From Adiantum capillus-veneris (lineage: Eukaryota > Streptophyta > Polypodiopsida > Polypodiales > Pteridaceae), in assembly GCA_014529385.2 (NCBI GenBank), contig CM043969.1, positions 75,002,676 through 75,066,675 of the forward strand: a stretch of DNA of 64,000 nt. Direction: 5' to 3'. Positions 48,809-61,071 of this stretch are shown piece after piece. The position numbers and the translations under genes are program-made. The notes under the pieces were generated by a model. The model did not search any database. It saw only the letters and a list, made by a program, of their open reading frames with translations, and was not told where the DNA came from. Each line of letters opens with the position of its first letter. The stretch's first letter is position 1.

Positions 48809-49061
48809 CATTTGACAATGCTCACTTTTTCTTAATATGCTTTACCTAAACAATTGTCCTACTTTCTAATTTTATCTTAGGATGGTCACATTTGGATACA
48901 TTCATTTGCAACTTTTTTTCATATTTGAGTACTGGTTGTTTATGTGTCAAATCGTGTATAAAATAATATAATATTACCACAGTGCCTATAAATTGCCATA
49001 GCTTGAGTTATTTTTGTGAAAGCGTCCACTAGCTTCCTAGCACACCTCTCCTTCTTTCACG

Positions 49062-49298
49062 ATGTCCGACGATCTTGAGAGTAAAATAAAGTCTGCGTGG
49101 GATGCCATGGAAGCCATTCCAAACGGAGAGGCATTGTATGGAGCCGACTAGTTTCGTCAGGCTCTCAAGGCAACCATCAACGTGTATCACCTCTATCAAT
49201 GCCGCAAGGAACTCAATATGCGGAGCTTAATCAATTTGAACGAGACGGGACAACTAGTTTCTCTTACTGGAAGAGATTGGGCTCATCACAGAGGAGGA
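49062..49298 (+). pseudogene. Unclassified short frame with one stop
   Basis: ATG at 49062 gives MSDDLESKIKSAWDAMEAIP..., a TAG at 49149-49151, then the same frame continues (FRQALKATINVYHLYQCRKE). It looks like coding sequence by composition, but I recognise no family. It lies in an otherwise empty stretch (48810-49530). Confidence 0.35.
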
Positions 49299-49534
49299 TG
49301 AGGAGAAAATGAGGCAGCAACTAAGCAACATGGTGAATCTTAATATGCCAATCGAAGGGAGCACATCAACTACTAAAACCGGGCCTTCCAGAAGATGAAC
49401 ACTTCTTGTTTATGTAATGCAAGTCTAATAAAATGTAGCTTTTTTATTATTAATGGGAGTTCTTGTTTTAAGTACTCTTGTCTATATTGTTTTTGAAACA
49501 AATTGTCTAGCTTCCATATCTTTGACTCTGTCTC

Positions 49535-49535
<1 letters not shown>

Positions 49536-49577
<42 letters not shown>
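49536..49577. repeat. (TC)n microsatellite with short (GA)n foldback
   Basis: About 21 TC units, then AAAGAGAGAGATAGAGATAG, which can pair back. Confidence 0.93.
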
Positions 49578-49580
<3 letters not shown>

Positions 49581-49701
49581 GAGAGAGATAGAGATAGTCC
49601 ACAAAGAGGAAGAGAGAATCTTTTTAGGAATCTGCTCACCTGATTTCTAAAAAGCGTTCCTCAAGTCCAAACTTACATAGTAATGTCTCTATGTAACTTT
49701 T

Positions 49702-52682
49702 CTAACACAAGGCAATACCACCATCACACTGCTTAAACTGTATACCCAAGTAATGATGCAATAGCCCCAAATCTTTAATCTTGAAAGTAGCATTCAAATC
49801 AGCCTTAAATTCAGCAATATGTCTCTCATTTGGTCCAGTGATCAGCAAATCATCGACATAAAGAAGCACAATGAGAAGTACATCACCCTCACGTTTTACA
49901 TACAATGTGCTTTCTGTTGGACTGTTACGAAAGCCTCGTTTGACCAAATGAGTGTCAGGTTTCTCATACCAAGCACAAGCAGATTGCTTCAACCCATACA
50001 AATCTTTCTTACATCTGCACACTTTGTCCTCTTGTCCTTTTATGACAAAACCGCAAGGCTGCGTTACATAAATTTTCTCAAATATGTCACCATTCAAGAA
50101 AGCAGTAACAATGTCTGATTGATGTACATCCCAACCAAAATGAGTTACCAATGCACATAGAAAACGTACAGTAGTCATATGACATAATCTATGCATTTTT
50201 GCTGTGCATAACCCTTTGCAACAAGTCGAGCCTTATGGCAATCAATCTCACCATTAGGCTTGCGTTTCAACTTGTAAACCCACTTCGTACCAATGGCCTT
50301 TTTGCCAGGATGCAAATCACATAAAGTCCATGTGTCATTTTCTATAAGTGCATCGTATTCTGATTGCATGGTAGCCATCCAATTTTTTGAATTTTGTGCT
50401 TCATCAAAAGACAGAGACTCCTCAACATCATGTAAGCTAGACACAGCCAAAGCATAATAAGATGCTTGGCGAGAGCCTGAACGAGTACGACTAGACAAAG
50501 GTGCATCCAATTTACTGTCACGTAAAGTGTGCACCAGCCATTTTGGCATACCTCTCACCAAGCATCTATTGCATAAGATGCTTGGCGAGAGCCTGAACGA
50601 GTACGACTAGACAAAGGTGCATCCAATTTACTGTCACGTAAAGTGTGCACCAGCCATTTTGGCATACCTCTAGCCTACTCATTTAAGTACATCTGCATTA
50701 GTAATAGGCTGATCTATAACATTCTCAGAAACCCCCATAGGCTATACATTTGCCTCCTTGGAGGGTGCCCATAGTACATTTCAAGACATTTTTAGCCATA
50801 GCCAGAAATTGTTTGAAGCACATAAAAACTTCGGACTTTGCTTTAAGCCGAAATACCCATGCATGCCTGGAGTAATCATCAATGAAAGTCACGAAGTAAA
50901 GGTAATTGCCCAAGGACGGAGTTTGCATGGGCCCACAAACATCACTATGCACAAGTTGCAACTTGCATGTGGGCCGAACTGAACCATCCTTTGGAAAATT
51001 AGAACGCTGCATCTTACCCAAAATACAGCCTGCACAAACATGTTTGACAGGTGCTTCAAGATGCGGCAAAGAAGCAACCATATTAGATTTCTGTAAACAC
51101 AGTAAACTGGCAAAATTCAGATGACCAAAACGTGCATGCCAAAGTTTTGCATCTGGAATAGCCCTTGAATCTACAACAGCATTTGCAAAATTTTATCCAC
51201 ACTTGTCATACAAAGTGAGCTTATACAGCCCACGACACAAAAGGCCAGATGCAACAATTTTATCACTAAAACTAAGATCATAAACTGTACATCTGTCATT
51301 TACAAATTTGACTACAAGTCCAAGTCTAGCAAGTGAGGATACAGCTATGCGGATACAGCTGTACAAGAGATTCTTCTTGATCCCAGGTACATAAAGTGCA
51401 TCAACAAGTATGAAGGAACTACCATTTTCAGCAGTAAGCACAATCTTTCCAACTCCCTGAACTGGATAAGAGGCATTGTTGGCACAAGTGACTGAATTCC
51501 CATGAGGGATAGACTCGAGAGAGGTAAACAATTCACGATGTGAGGTAATATGCTTTGTAGCACCACTGTCGAAATACCACCACATGTGAATCTGCTGCAA
51601 CTGACAAGCATGCATCATGGACAGCAGGATTGTAAGTGCACTCTGCGCTAAAAGCCCATTCTGCATCAACATCAGCAACACAGTCTCCTTTCACAGAAGA
51701 CTCAATTGACAATCGCTGCATTTATAGTGGAACCAGCATTTGCAGTGGAACCACCCTCTTTCTTCTTAGTCTCTTTGGCCTTCAACTTAGGACACGACTT
51801 GATCAAGTGATCATTAGCTTTACAATAATGGCAACACATCTTCTTTTTTCCCTTATCACCAGAATTTCCAGATGAATTGCTGCCAGCAAAAGCATTAGGA
51901 ACAGAAGTTTTGCCACTCGCACCAGAACCATAAGAAGTGGCCGCATTGCTGTTACCACCCATTCTTTGAGAAGCAATAAAAGCAGGTTCAACTGCACGCT
52001 GCCTAGTTTTGTTTTTCTTGGAAAGTGACTATTGGAATAGCAATGTCCATAATGCATCAAACTTGACAACTTCAGGATTTCCTTGGATCATCAGTCTCCA
52101 AGTACTAGCAAAAGTCTGGTAGGAATCTGGTAAAGCATCAAGAACAGTTAGTCTACACAAGGGAACTGTCTGAAATGACTTCACCTGCAAAAATAATTTG
52201 CTCATTGATATCCTTGATACCAGCAAGGAAAGTGTCCATATCATCTTCCTCATGCATAATCTTCGACTCTAGCTCTTTACGCAGCAAAGTAATTTTAGCC
52301 TCATTACGGCCTGCATAAAGACCTGCTAGAATATTGCAAGCCTGTTTTGTAGATTTTGCTGAACGAAGTGAGGAACAATGGTGCGCTTCATAGACAACAC
52401 AATCAATGCATGAACCTGCGCATCCTTTACATCCCAACGAGCTTGTTCTGCCGTAGGCAAAACAACTCTAATAGCAGCAATCCTTGCAGCAAGACCTGCA
52501 ACATCCTCAACATCGCCTACATCCTCACAACCAGGATGTACATCAATGCCCTGCACAATGTTCCAGACGCCCTTTGATACAAGAACATGTTGCATCATAT
52601 AAGCCCACATAGGGTAGTTGTCCCCATCCAACCTGTCCTCAGTAGCAAACATCTGGAACACATCTGTGTTGTTGTCAGCCAT
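49702..52682 (-). pseudogene. copia gag-pol, fragmented
   Basis: From 52682 leftward: gag (MADNNTDVFQMFATEDRLDG, FEOGD-type start), a CCHC knuckle (CCHYCKANDHLIKSCPKLK), protease (WYFDSGATKHITSHRELF), integrase zinc-binding part and core (HVCAGCILGKMQRSNFP, LQLVHSDVCGPMQTPSLG, YFVTFIDDYSRHAWVFRLK), then reverse transcriptase (NDTWTLCDLHPGKKAIGTKW, DVHQSDIVTAFLNGD, and the catalytic LLYVDDLLITG). The order protease-integrase-RT defines copia. Frames change at several points; about half the integrase core is lost before 50725; RNase H is absent. The catalytic residues still visible are intact, suggesting moderate age. Confidence 0.9.
50461..50672. repeat. 116-bp tandem duplication in the copia element
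   Basis: GATGCTTGGCGAGAGCCTG occurs at 50461 and 50577, and the following bases repeat closely to 50672. Confidence 0.93.
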
Positions 52683-52864
52683 GATAAATGTTACACCTGA
52701 TGTGAAAATTGCCCAAATATAGGAGAAACAGAGCGGGAACAGTGGTCAAAATGAGCAGACTGAGCTCTTATCGAGCTACGAACGCTTGCCAAAGCTCACT
52801 GAAATTGAAAAAAGTGAGCAGGCATGTACTGGAGCAGCTGGTGACTAAGCCTGGGAGGATGCAA

Positions 52865-53095
52865 CCTGCTCTGATACCAATTGTCAGAATTAGGATTGCA
52901 GAGAAACACACACAGCTTGGAGAAGACGAAGGAAGCTCAAGGCACACAATAGAGAGTGTGTTACTTAGTGTGCAATGGAAAGATAGATAGCCCTAGAATG
53001 ATGGATGTATATACAATGCTCGGGGGAAAAAACCTCCTAAAGAAGGAAAAAATGCCCCAGCAATCCTAGTGTGTTCACACACATCACTACCACAT
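52865..53095 (-). repeat. copia primer-binding site and 5' LTR
   Basis: The minus strand reads TGGTATCAGAGC at 52879-52868, a perfect Met-initiator primer site, two bases inside an LTR ending TCTGACA. The LTR extends to the right for at least about 200 bp; no second copy exists in the window to fix its length. Confidence 0.75.
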
Positions 53096-53570
53096 GTATA
53101 TGGTAACAAAAATTATACCACAAATTTGGTACTACTTTGTATAGTATGCATGCTATGAAATTCTATTCTATATAGTATTAGGTATGTATGCATGTTTGAA
53201 TGTGCGATAACTTTGAGAAGGTTAAAAAACCAACTAATATTTTATAGGAGGTAAATTTCTAATTTGATTATAGTATACATGCTATGAAATTATATTCAAT
53301 ATAGTACCAAATTTGGTTCTATTTAGTACAATGAACATGCTATGAAATTGAATTCTAAATAGTAATAAGAATGAATGTTTGAACACGCTACAAAATTAAG
53401 CAGGTAAAAAAGCTAGATTAAGTGTTGTAGGAGATACATTTCGAAGTTACATATAGTATGCATGCTATGAAATTATATTCTACATAGTACAATATTTGAT
53501 ACTATTTAGTATGGCATGCATGCTGTAAAATTGATCTATATAGTACCAAATTTGGTAATATAAGTCACCA
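53096..53570. other. AT-rich spacer with TTTGGTAC words
   Basis: Contains several GTACCAAATTTGGTAC-like palindromes and a repeated phrase, GCATGCTATGAAATT, at about 53148, 53278, 53336 and 53460. No gene. Confidence 0.6.
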
Positions 53571-55740
53571 CCATTCTGAAGCTTGGAAGGCATGTTTGAT
53601 TGGTTTGAATTGTATCTTTACATTTCAAAAGGAAGAATATCCTCTACTCACTAGGTTTTGCTACTCAATAGAGAATCTAGATAAGATCTATGGGTTGAGT
53701 TTAAAGAAGGTGCTTTTGAAGGACCTCAATGATGATGATCTACCTTTTGATTAGTGGTTGTCAATGTTCACATAGAAGTACCAAAAGAGCTTAAAGATTT
53801 ACTTGAATCATATGCAACCCCAATTGGTTGATGATCCTAGACTATTGTATCATAAAGTTTATCAAGTCCGCCCATCATGTGGAGAGATTACAAGTAAGTT
53901 TGTGTGGTGTTATGCATTTGAAAGGTGCCATGTTATAGATTGTAGGGCGGCATGGACCCCATTTGGTGAGAGTGTGCTCAATATGCATAGGAGTAGAATC
54001 AAAGGTTTGACAAGAAAGCTTGAAACCTAGAGAAAGGAACATGGTGCCTCCCATGAAGGTGTCCGTCATCATGACAAGAAGCCTTGCATTATGCAAAGTA
54101 GTAGCAACATTTATACAGAGACAAAGCATGATTACTCCAGGCAAGTAATTGATTACATTCATAAAGATACAAAGCATGCTTACCTTAGGGCAGTAACTAA
54201 ACAGGACACCAAGAATGTGGACTTGCAAAGAAGGAAGTGCGATCAATGGCTTCCTTGCAGTTGGATGGGAGACTAAGGTGGTCAACCACCAGGGAGATAG
54301 AATCAAGTGCTCTATAGTTGCTGAGAATGTGGTGTGCAGATACCATGTTGCGAAGCAAAGCTTGTCAATTGTCTTCCCTACAGAAGATGGAAGATGACAA
54401 AAATTGAATGGGAGGCACTAGACTCTAATGTTGTTGCTAGAGAATCAACTGATCTACAAATATGCCTCCACGACAATGCAATGCACAACATCTCTTGATA
54501 GAATGACTTGGAAGGCTACAACTATCACGAGTAGATGAATGGAATTGAGGGTTAATATCCAGAAGATTTAGAAGTCCTTGCTTATGTATGAAGACTTAGT
54601 TGCTATTGCAAAGAGAATCAAGGATGATGTTATTGTGGGATAAGAAGTGTGAATTGTTGAGTTGTAATAGCAAAGCCCTATATGCTATGAAGAGATAAGG
54701 GAGGTGGATGCTAACTTGGCAGCCAATTGATGCATGCTTGATGTCAATGATGACACCAAAGGCTTGAAGAAGAGGTTTTGAAGGAATATACATTAAAACT
54801 ATTGTTTTGATAGTTTTTATATTTTCGTAGTTTTCACAATTTTATTAGATTTTTATGTTCAAGAATTATGGTGGTTTTGAAAGCTTTCTCACTTATATTT
54901 TTGAAAAGTAGTTTTGGTAGTTCTCATGGTTAAGGAAATTCTAAAAGATATTATAGTTTTTAAAAATTATGTAGTTTAGAAAAATTCTATAGTTCAGGTA
55001 GTTTGGATAGTTTATGGTAGTTTTGAGAGATCTTATAGTTTTGATAGTTTGGCTATTACTAGTAGTTTTGGAAGTTTTGATAGTTATTTGGTGAGTTTGT
55101 TATTTTTTGTAGTCTTAATGTACTAGTGGGTTTGGTACTTATAGAATTTTGAACCTTTAGTACTTATTGTAGTTCCATGTTCTATTGTAAAAAAAAACTC
55201 TACTTAGGATACTTTTGGTTAAGTGTGGGTACTTTTGGTAGTTTTAGTTATTTTGGTAGTTTTGGAACTATTTGGAGCATTTGATGCTTGTACCTAATAT
55301 GAGGATTCTTTGGTACATTTAATACTTTTCATGGTTGTTTGATGGGTTTGTTAGTTTTAAAGTTCCAATGTTTTGGTAGATTTGGTACTTTTAATCCTTT
55401 AGTTCTTTTGGTAGTTTTAGTTAATTTGGTAGTTTTGGTACTTGCCTAAAATTAGGACTTTTTAGTGCATGTAATACTTTTGGTGCTTTGGGATTGTTTA
55501 GTACTTCAAGACTATTTGGTACTTCAAAACTGTGTTTTCTACTGAGATTGTTTGGTACTATTTTAGTTTATGGTGTTTATTGCTGCTTTTTTCACTTTAT
55601 TTTAAATGATTGACAAGTATGAATCTTGAGATGTTAGGTTGTTTATGTTTAATCCCCTCTTTTTTGTTTTACAAAAGGAATATGACCGGCTTGAGGTTGA
55701 GTTGAGTGCAAGGAAGACTATTACATCATCATAACATCAC
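53571..55740 (+). pseudogene. Second relic of the RING/FCP1 gene family, 5' part
   Basis: The plus strand has broken coding stretches: EAWKACLIGLNCIFTFQKEE, then 53803-54030 (VWCYAFERCHVIDCRAAWTP, MHRSRIKGLTRKLE) and others to 54790. Next comes an intron-like block with TGGTAGTTTTGG repeats (54830-55670), then EYDRLEVELSARK. The same order, a repeat-filled intron followed by an EYDxLE exon, occurs at 36.7-37.6 kb. A matching FCP1 piece lies at 60.3-60.7 kb. Function is lost. Confidence 0.5.
54830..55670 (+). repeat. TGGTAGTTTTGGTAC-type minisatellite (intron-like)
   Basis: Irregular repeats of TTTTGGTAGTTTTGG and TTTGGTACTTTT, the same word set as at 36735-37594. Confidence 0.8.
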
Positions 55741-55957
55741 TATGAGCACTCCACCTAGAGAGGGTTAGGTCACCAAGCTCACCACCCAATTTATGAGACA
55801 ATGAGGATTAGCTCCTCATCCTTGGACCCTATTTATAAGTGTGTCCTACCATCTACATTGGTCCGGTCGCTTGGCTGTAGGGCGATCTCCTCATGAACCC
55901 CACCTTTCGGGCTTTATGGTTAAAAGGCGATCGACCTAGTCATCACTACCATTACAG
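55735..55957 (-). repeat. Possible LTR end of a gypsy element
   Basis: On the minus strand a purine tract (GAGGGGG at about 55975-55967) is followed by TGTAGCCTGTAATGG, as at a 3' LTR start. It lies downstream of the integrase fragment on the same strand. Without the partner LTR this is tentative. Confidence 0.3.
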
Positions 55958-56019
55958 GCTACATGAAATTACCCCCTCATAAATTGTTTTTATCCTTGAA
56001 AACAATATGGGAAAATCTT

Positions 56020-57010
56020 TTGGCAATCACATTATGATTTTTCATAGTTGCTGCTTCCTTCCTCGTCTAAGTCTATCCCCTTAACTAGTATCTCTTGGTA
56101 TACTTTATGATGTGTTTGTCTATCTTGATTCCCTAGAATCATTTTTGGTTCATGCAATTTCTTCTTTCGAGTCAACCAAAATTTGTGGGCTGATTTTTGA
56201 ACCCCATTACGAGTCATGACCTAATTTCTTCAGTTCACTAAGGTGGAAGACAGGGTGAACTTGAGAACTCTCCGGTAACTCAAGTTTATATGCTACATTG
56301 AAAATATTTTTAATAGCTTTGAAGGGACCACATCATCTAGGAGAAACTTTGTTACACTTTTCCATTTTCATGGTTTTTGGCTTTGAAAGAATATTTAGGA
56401 ATGCAAAGTCACCTTCTACAAAGGTAGCTTTTTTTCTTTATCAGCATACATCTTAGCACCATCTTGTGTACTACAAATTCTTTCCTTTGCTATCATCTTG
56501 TGTACTACAAATTCTTTACATCTTATCCAAAATGGGTAAGTATTCTTCCCAATTAGATTTCCTCTTACTTACATAAGAATGCATGCAACGTATCCTCTAG
56601 GATTTGATTAACCTTTTCAATTTGACAATCAGATTGTGGATTATCTCTTGTACTCATAGTTATAGTATCCACATTTTTAAAGACCTCCCTCCAAAAATCA
56701 CTATTGAACTTTCTATCTCTATCTGACACTATATCAACAAGAAAGCCATATAGCTTGTAGAGATGTTCAATGAAGAGTTTTGCCAACTTTAACATTTTTA
56801 CCATTTTTTTGTAGCAATGAACTTTGCCATTTTGGTTAACCTATCCACTACCACCCACACTGAGTCATTCCCTCAACTAGTCTTGGGTAAGATAATGAAG
56901 TCCATGGAAATCCTTTCTCATTTTTCTTAAGGAATCTCCAAAGGACGGAGTAGTCTTCCAACCTTGAAATGTTCATGTTTATTGACCTAACACTTATCAC
57001 ATTTCAACAC
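56020..57010 (-). pseudogene. gypsy integrase C-terminal half and chromodomain-like end
   Basis: Read on the minus strand from 57010: a zinc-finger end (KCDKCQVNKHEHF), integrase core with FIEHLYKLYGFLVDIVSDRD and NPQSDCQIEKVNQILEDTL, then the GPF/Y-like module (CGPFKAIKNIFNVAYKLELP, HPVFHLSELKK) and a chromodomain-like tail (HHKVYQEILVKGIDLDEEGS). Several stops and small shifts are present. The DNQSDGQTE-type motif reads NPQSDCQIE. Integrases of this group insert the element, with the chromodomain guiding target choice. No protease, RT or gag is adjacent. Confidence 0.82.
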
Positions 57011-57282
57011 ATAAGTCTTGATATTGAAAAGGGGGAAAGGGGAACACACATAGAACACAAACATACATCTCTATAGCTCAAGATATACACAACACCCCAA
57101 TCCACTAGATTTCACCTTTAAACATAACACCATTGTACAGACAAACCATTGTTTACACACAACCACAAGACACATCAAACAAGCCCAATCCCTCCACCAT
57201 GTTCAATTCACTGCCTTCCATACACACACGACCTCTCTCTATCCCTCTTTGCACAACAGGACCTTGGGAGGACACACCTATC

Positions 57283-57283
<1 letters not shown>

Positions 57284-57352
<69 letters not shown>
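57284..57352. repeat. (CA)n microsatellite, about 34 units
   Basis: Pure CA run within an unclassified stretch (57011-59340) that otherwise has no gene I can support. Confidence 0.97.
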
Positions 57353-57354
<2 letters not shown>

Positions 57355-58055
57355 GAGAGAAAAGAAGGGAAAAGGGGGAATCAACACCATACAATGGAAA
57401 CGATGGATTCATTTTGCAACACTTGCTCCAAGTGGACATACTCCTTGGCGAGCTCAACAAAAACTCTAGTAGATTGCTTGGCTCCGTAAACACTCCATGG
57501 CTCAACAACCTCTCCTGCAAAAAGCAATGGCCTCCCCCACAATGGCAAAAAAAGCCTTTACCAAGTCAAAAAAACCCCTCTTATAGGAGTTCATATCCCG
57601 AATAAAAATAAATTTTTTTAATCATTTTGGCTCCTGCAGTCTAGTTTAAGTTTCATTTGGCATTTTTCATACCCTACACACATTTGGCACTTCCATTTTT
57701 GGTATCTACTGCATGCTTGAGACAGCTTCACAACTTTCCATTCTCATCTGCATGTGCAACCCCTGTTAGATCTGCCAACCAAGCACATTCCTCTTTCTCT
57801 ATCTCACCCTGCGTGTGAAGCCCCTCTTACCCCTAGGGGAGCAGTCATGGCGCCGTGACTGCCCCTATGAGAACATCCTCCTCATTTAAAAAGTCTTGGG
57901 CCTTTTAAAGGCACGTTGGCATGGCCCTCAGCTGGACGACAACCATTGGCACGCTCAGAATTACACCAACAATAGCACAAGTGCAACCAACTTCCACGCC
58001 TTGAAGGCCACAAGCAACATCCACAGTGGCGGACACCATAGCCTTTCCAAGAGAG

Positions 58056-58060
<5 letters not shown>

Positions 58061-58116
<56 letters not shown>
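58061..58116. repeat. (CT)n microsatellite, about 28 units
   Basis: Pure CT run. Confidence 0.97.
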
Positions 58117-58120
<4 letters not shown>

Positions 58121-59236
58121 GTTGCCTTCAAGTGGTGGCCCCCTCTTGCCCTTATACCCCGCACTTGGCAACCCTCCTTTTGCATGTGGCTCTACTCAAT
58201 GCCATGTGGCAATCCAAGGTGAGACACCCCTCTGATGGCCTCCAAAGTTGCCATAAAAACATTAATACAACTTGGTTTTTTTCCCTTAAGTTTTCAAACG
58301 TCAAATCTCCTCAAACGTGGCAAATTTGACTTCAAATTCATCTGCTCTCTTTGCACTCCGACTATCTGACAACCTCGAGCGATGCACACCAAACCGATCC
58401 AAAATCACCAGATTCACTGCAGTCACCACATACAACCAACTTCAACTCGCTCTAACTTTGCCCTCCAATTTTTGATTGACATGTTGTCTCTTTTTACTAG
58501 CTCCATATGCTGTCCAATACACTCTAGAACCCTGATGAGACTCAAAAAAATCATGATAGCACATTTTCCAATGCAATCAAACCTGCTCAGAATTGCCCTT
58601 TGGCAAAACTTTGAACCCTCGTATCTTGGCAGTCGGGACTCCAATTGTCAATCCGTAAAGACCAACATACTCAACATCTCAAGCTCTACATATCCATCTG
58701 CTCAATCTAGCTTTGATAACCTATCATCACTTGCACTGTTCATCTAAGATCTGTAATGCACTCTAGCTTTAAACTGCAACATCTTGCTAACACTATAGCT
58801 CCATTTGATGAGACATCTTGACCAACTTGTAGACCACTTCAAGCTCCACATTCTGAAGCAAAAAACTAGCACTTTGAACATTCTTACCTGCCATCCCATT
58901 TAGCCCAGTTTGGAGCTCTTTTGGCCTATAAAACCAAATCAAACATACACAACTACTACCACCTACCTGCCCAAGTCTTCTATCTCTGCTTTGGCCCTTT
59001 GTCATGCACCTGACACACTCTGGATGCACCAACGTCCTTAAATAAATTGTGCCAAAAAAATTATTTTTTAATAAGTACATAGGTATTTTGAATCTTGGAA
59101 TGATTGACACTTGGACTATCATTACTTTCTTTAAGAATGTGTGCTCTAATGTTGCCAATAGCATAGAAGATGGCAAACTAGTATCATATAGTAAAGGTGA
59201 GCAAGGAGGGGGGAGGTAATGCCAAGAACTAGGGAA

Positions 59237-59273
59237 GGGGGGGGCGGGGGGGGGGGGGGGGGGGGGGGGGGGG
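59237..59273. repeat. Poly(G) run with one C
   Basis: About 36 G; potential G-quadruplex. Homopolymers of this length can also be assembly or PCR artefacts. Confidence 0.93.
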
Positions 59274-59339
59274 TGGGGGAGGTTGATGCAAAAGGAGAGA
59301 GAAAGCATAGAGGGAGATATGGCTTCTATGGTCAACAAC

Positions 59340-59855
59340 GATGTAGATGATTGCATGGACTCAACTACTCTATCAGAGCTTTTTATTCTAAAAGGACAAA
59401 AGCATCTTATAGGTCATGGTTTGAAGCCGCGTGTTTGCAAGGCTTAAATATTGGGATGTAGGTGATTGCATGGAATCAACTACTCTATTCGAACTTTTTA
59501 TTCTAAAAGGAAGAAAGCATCCTACGAGTCACGATTTGAAGCCGTCTGCTTGTAAGGCTTAGCTACTCTATCAAAGTAGTTGAAGCCACATGACTACAAG
59601 GCTTAGCTATTGGGATGTAGGTAATTGCATGGACTCAACTACTCTATCATACAGTTTTGTTGTGAAAGGAAGAAAGCATCCTATAGGTCGTGATTTGAAG
59701 CTTTATGCTTGCAAGGCTTAGCTATTGGGATGTAGGTGATTGCAAGGACTCAACTACTCTATCGAATATTTTTATTCTAAAAGGAAGAAAGTTTCCTATA
59801 GGTCGTGGTTTGAAGCCATGTGCTTGCAATACTTAGCTATTGGGATAGAAATTTA
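59340..59855. repeat. Minisatellite, unit about 115 bp, four to five copies
   Basis: Units begin GATGTAGGTGATTGCATGG and contain CTCAACTACTCTATC, GAAAGCATCCTATAGGTC and TTTGAAGCC...TGCTTGCAAGGC. Starts are at about 59340, 59455, 59615 and 59730, with one extra partial unit. Confidence 0.9.
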
Positions 59856-59879
59856 ATGTTTTGTAAATTGCTTTCTTTC

Positions 59880-60680
59880 CTAGAACCACTCAATATTGTA
59901 TAGAACCAAATGTTAGTTTTTTTACTACACAACACCAATTTAGGTACTTCATACTACCAAATTGTTTGTATAATAGTACCAATTTTGGTACTATCCAAAG
60001 TCCTTATGGTAGTTGATTTTTCTACCTTTAACTTTTTGAAACCAAATTGAAATTGCTTGGTTTTAATTTGACCTTGAGTGGTTCTAGATTGGTAATCTAT
60101 TGTATTATTATGAATATTTCCTAATCTCAAAATTGGCTATGTATTGTGTCACTTTGAGACTATATATAGTATCAAACATAGTACCAAAGTTTAATATGAT
60201 TGTACATTTCATTTGGTATTGTATATTCCTGTACTGAGCAATGTTTAGTTATAGCTATTATATTCAAAACTTTTGATGCAAATAATGACTCTATTTTTGC
60301 TCATCTAAACTTTGGGTACAATAAGAAGGCATGCTTGGTGGTTAGAAGAGATCGCGATGGGCAGCCATGAAGCTTCCCAAAGATCTACCAATCGTAAGTC
60401 ACTAATGAGTAAATGTGGATGTGAAAGGTGTGTTTCTAAAGAGTTATTTCATAGCACCCAAAGAACTATGGACCTTGCCCTTCCCAGATATAGTTAGACC
60501 CCTAGGGATGTGTAAGTGACTCAATATTCCTATAATGTTGTGAGCCTGATGCTGAGAAGTTTATCCTTGTGCTAAGAAAGAAGGCCTATATTATGCTTTG
60601 TTCATGTTGTAAAATGCATAATCTCATGAACACAATGTGCACTTGCTTTTCTAAATTGATCAAAATTCCAAGATTCTTTA
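59880..60680 (+). pseudogene. Second FCP1-phosphatase relic
   Basis: At 60539 the plus strand reads CEPDAEKFILVLRKKAYIML followed by CSCCKMHNLMNT. This parallels VRPDAEQFILRLKQKASLVL and the following MMNAC of the relic at 39.2 kb. Just upstream (59930-60230) is an intron-like block with TACCAATTTTGGTAC words, again like the 38.7-39.0 kb block. The catalytic DLNGVL part was not found. It probably belongs with 53571-55740, now split by other insertions. Confidence 0.5.
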
Positions 60681-60874
60681 TGTATTATGAATCTTATTTG
60701 ATAGTATGCATTTTAGTTACAAGAATGTAATTGAAACTAACCTCATACTTATATGTGCACACACATTCTCCAAGGATGAATGTAAGGTTTAGAGTAATAG
60801 TATAGAGCAAGTTTTGTACATGCAGAAAGAGTTGGGTGACAACTCTGTATTCTTAAAGCTGCTAAGAAAAGTAT

Positions 60875-61020
60875 TGTATGTGAAGCGGGTGGATGGTGCT
60901 GGTGAGGATCCATTGTAAGCTTGAGAGCGTGCAAAACAGAGATAATGAGAAAAAGTGAGAGAGTAGAGAAGTGTTTAATACAAAAGAAAAACAACCAGGC
61001 TATTCTATTATTATCAAGCT

Positions 61021-61071
<51 letters not shown>

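Larger units (their letters stand above)
49702..53095 (-). mobile_element. Ty1/copia retrotransposon, 3' part lost
   Basis: On the minus strand: 5' LTR edge at 52882 (TGTCAGAATT on plus), Met-tRNA primer site, gag, protease, integrase and reverse transcriptase in copia order. The RNase H and 3' LTR are missing to the left of 49702. A 116-bp tandem duplication at 50461-50672 lies between integrase and reverse transcriptase. The outer LTR end near 53095 is a guess. Confidence 0.85.

Noticed and set aside
57837..57867. Short near-palindrome GCAGTCATGGCGCCGTGACT
   Set aside because: Single occurrence without neighbouring element features; likely chance or part of an unknown LTR.
57011..59336. 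Coding frames between the gypsy integrase fragment and the minisatellite
   Set aside because: All are short, overlap on both strands, and derive partly from CA and CT runs; no domain was recognised.
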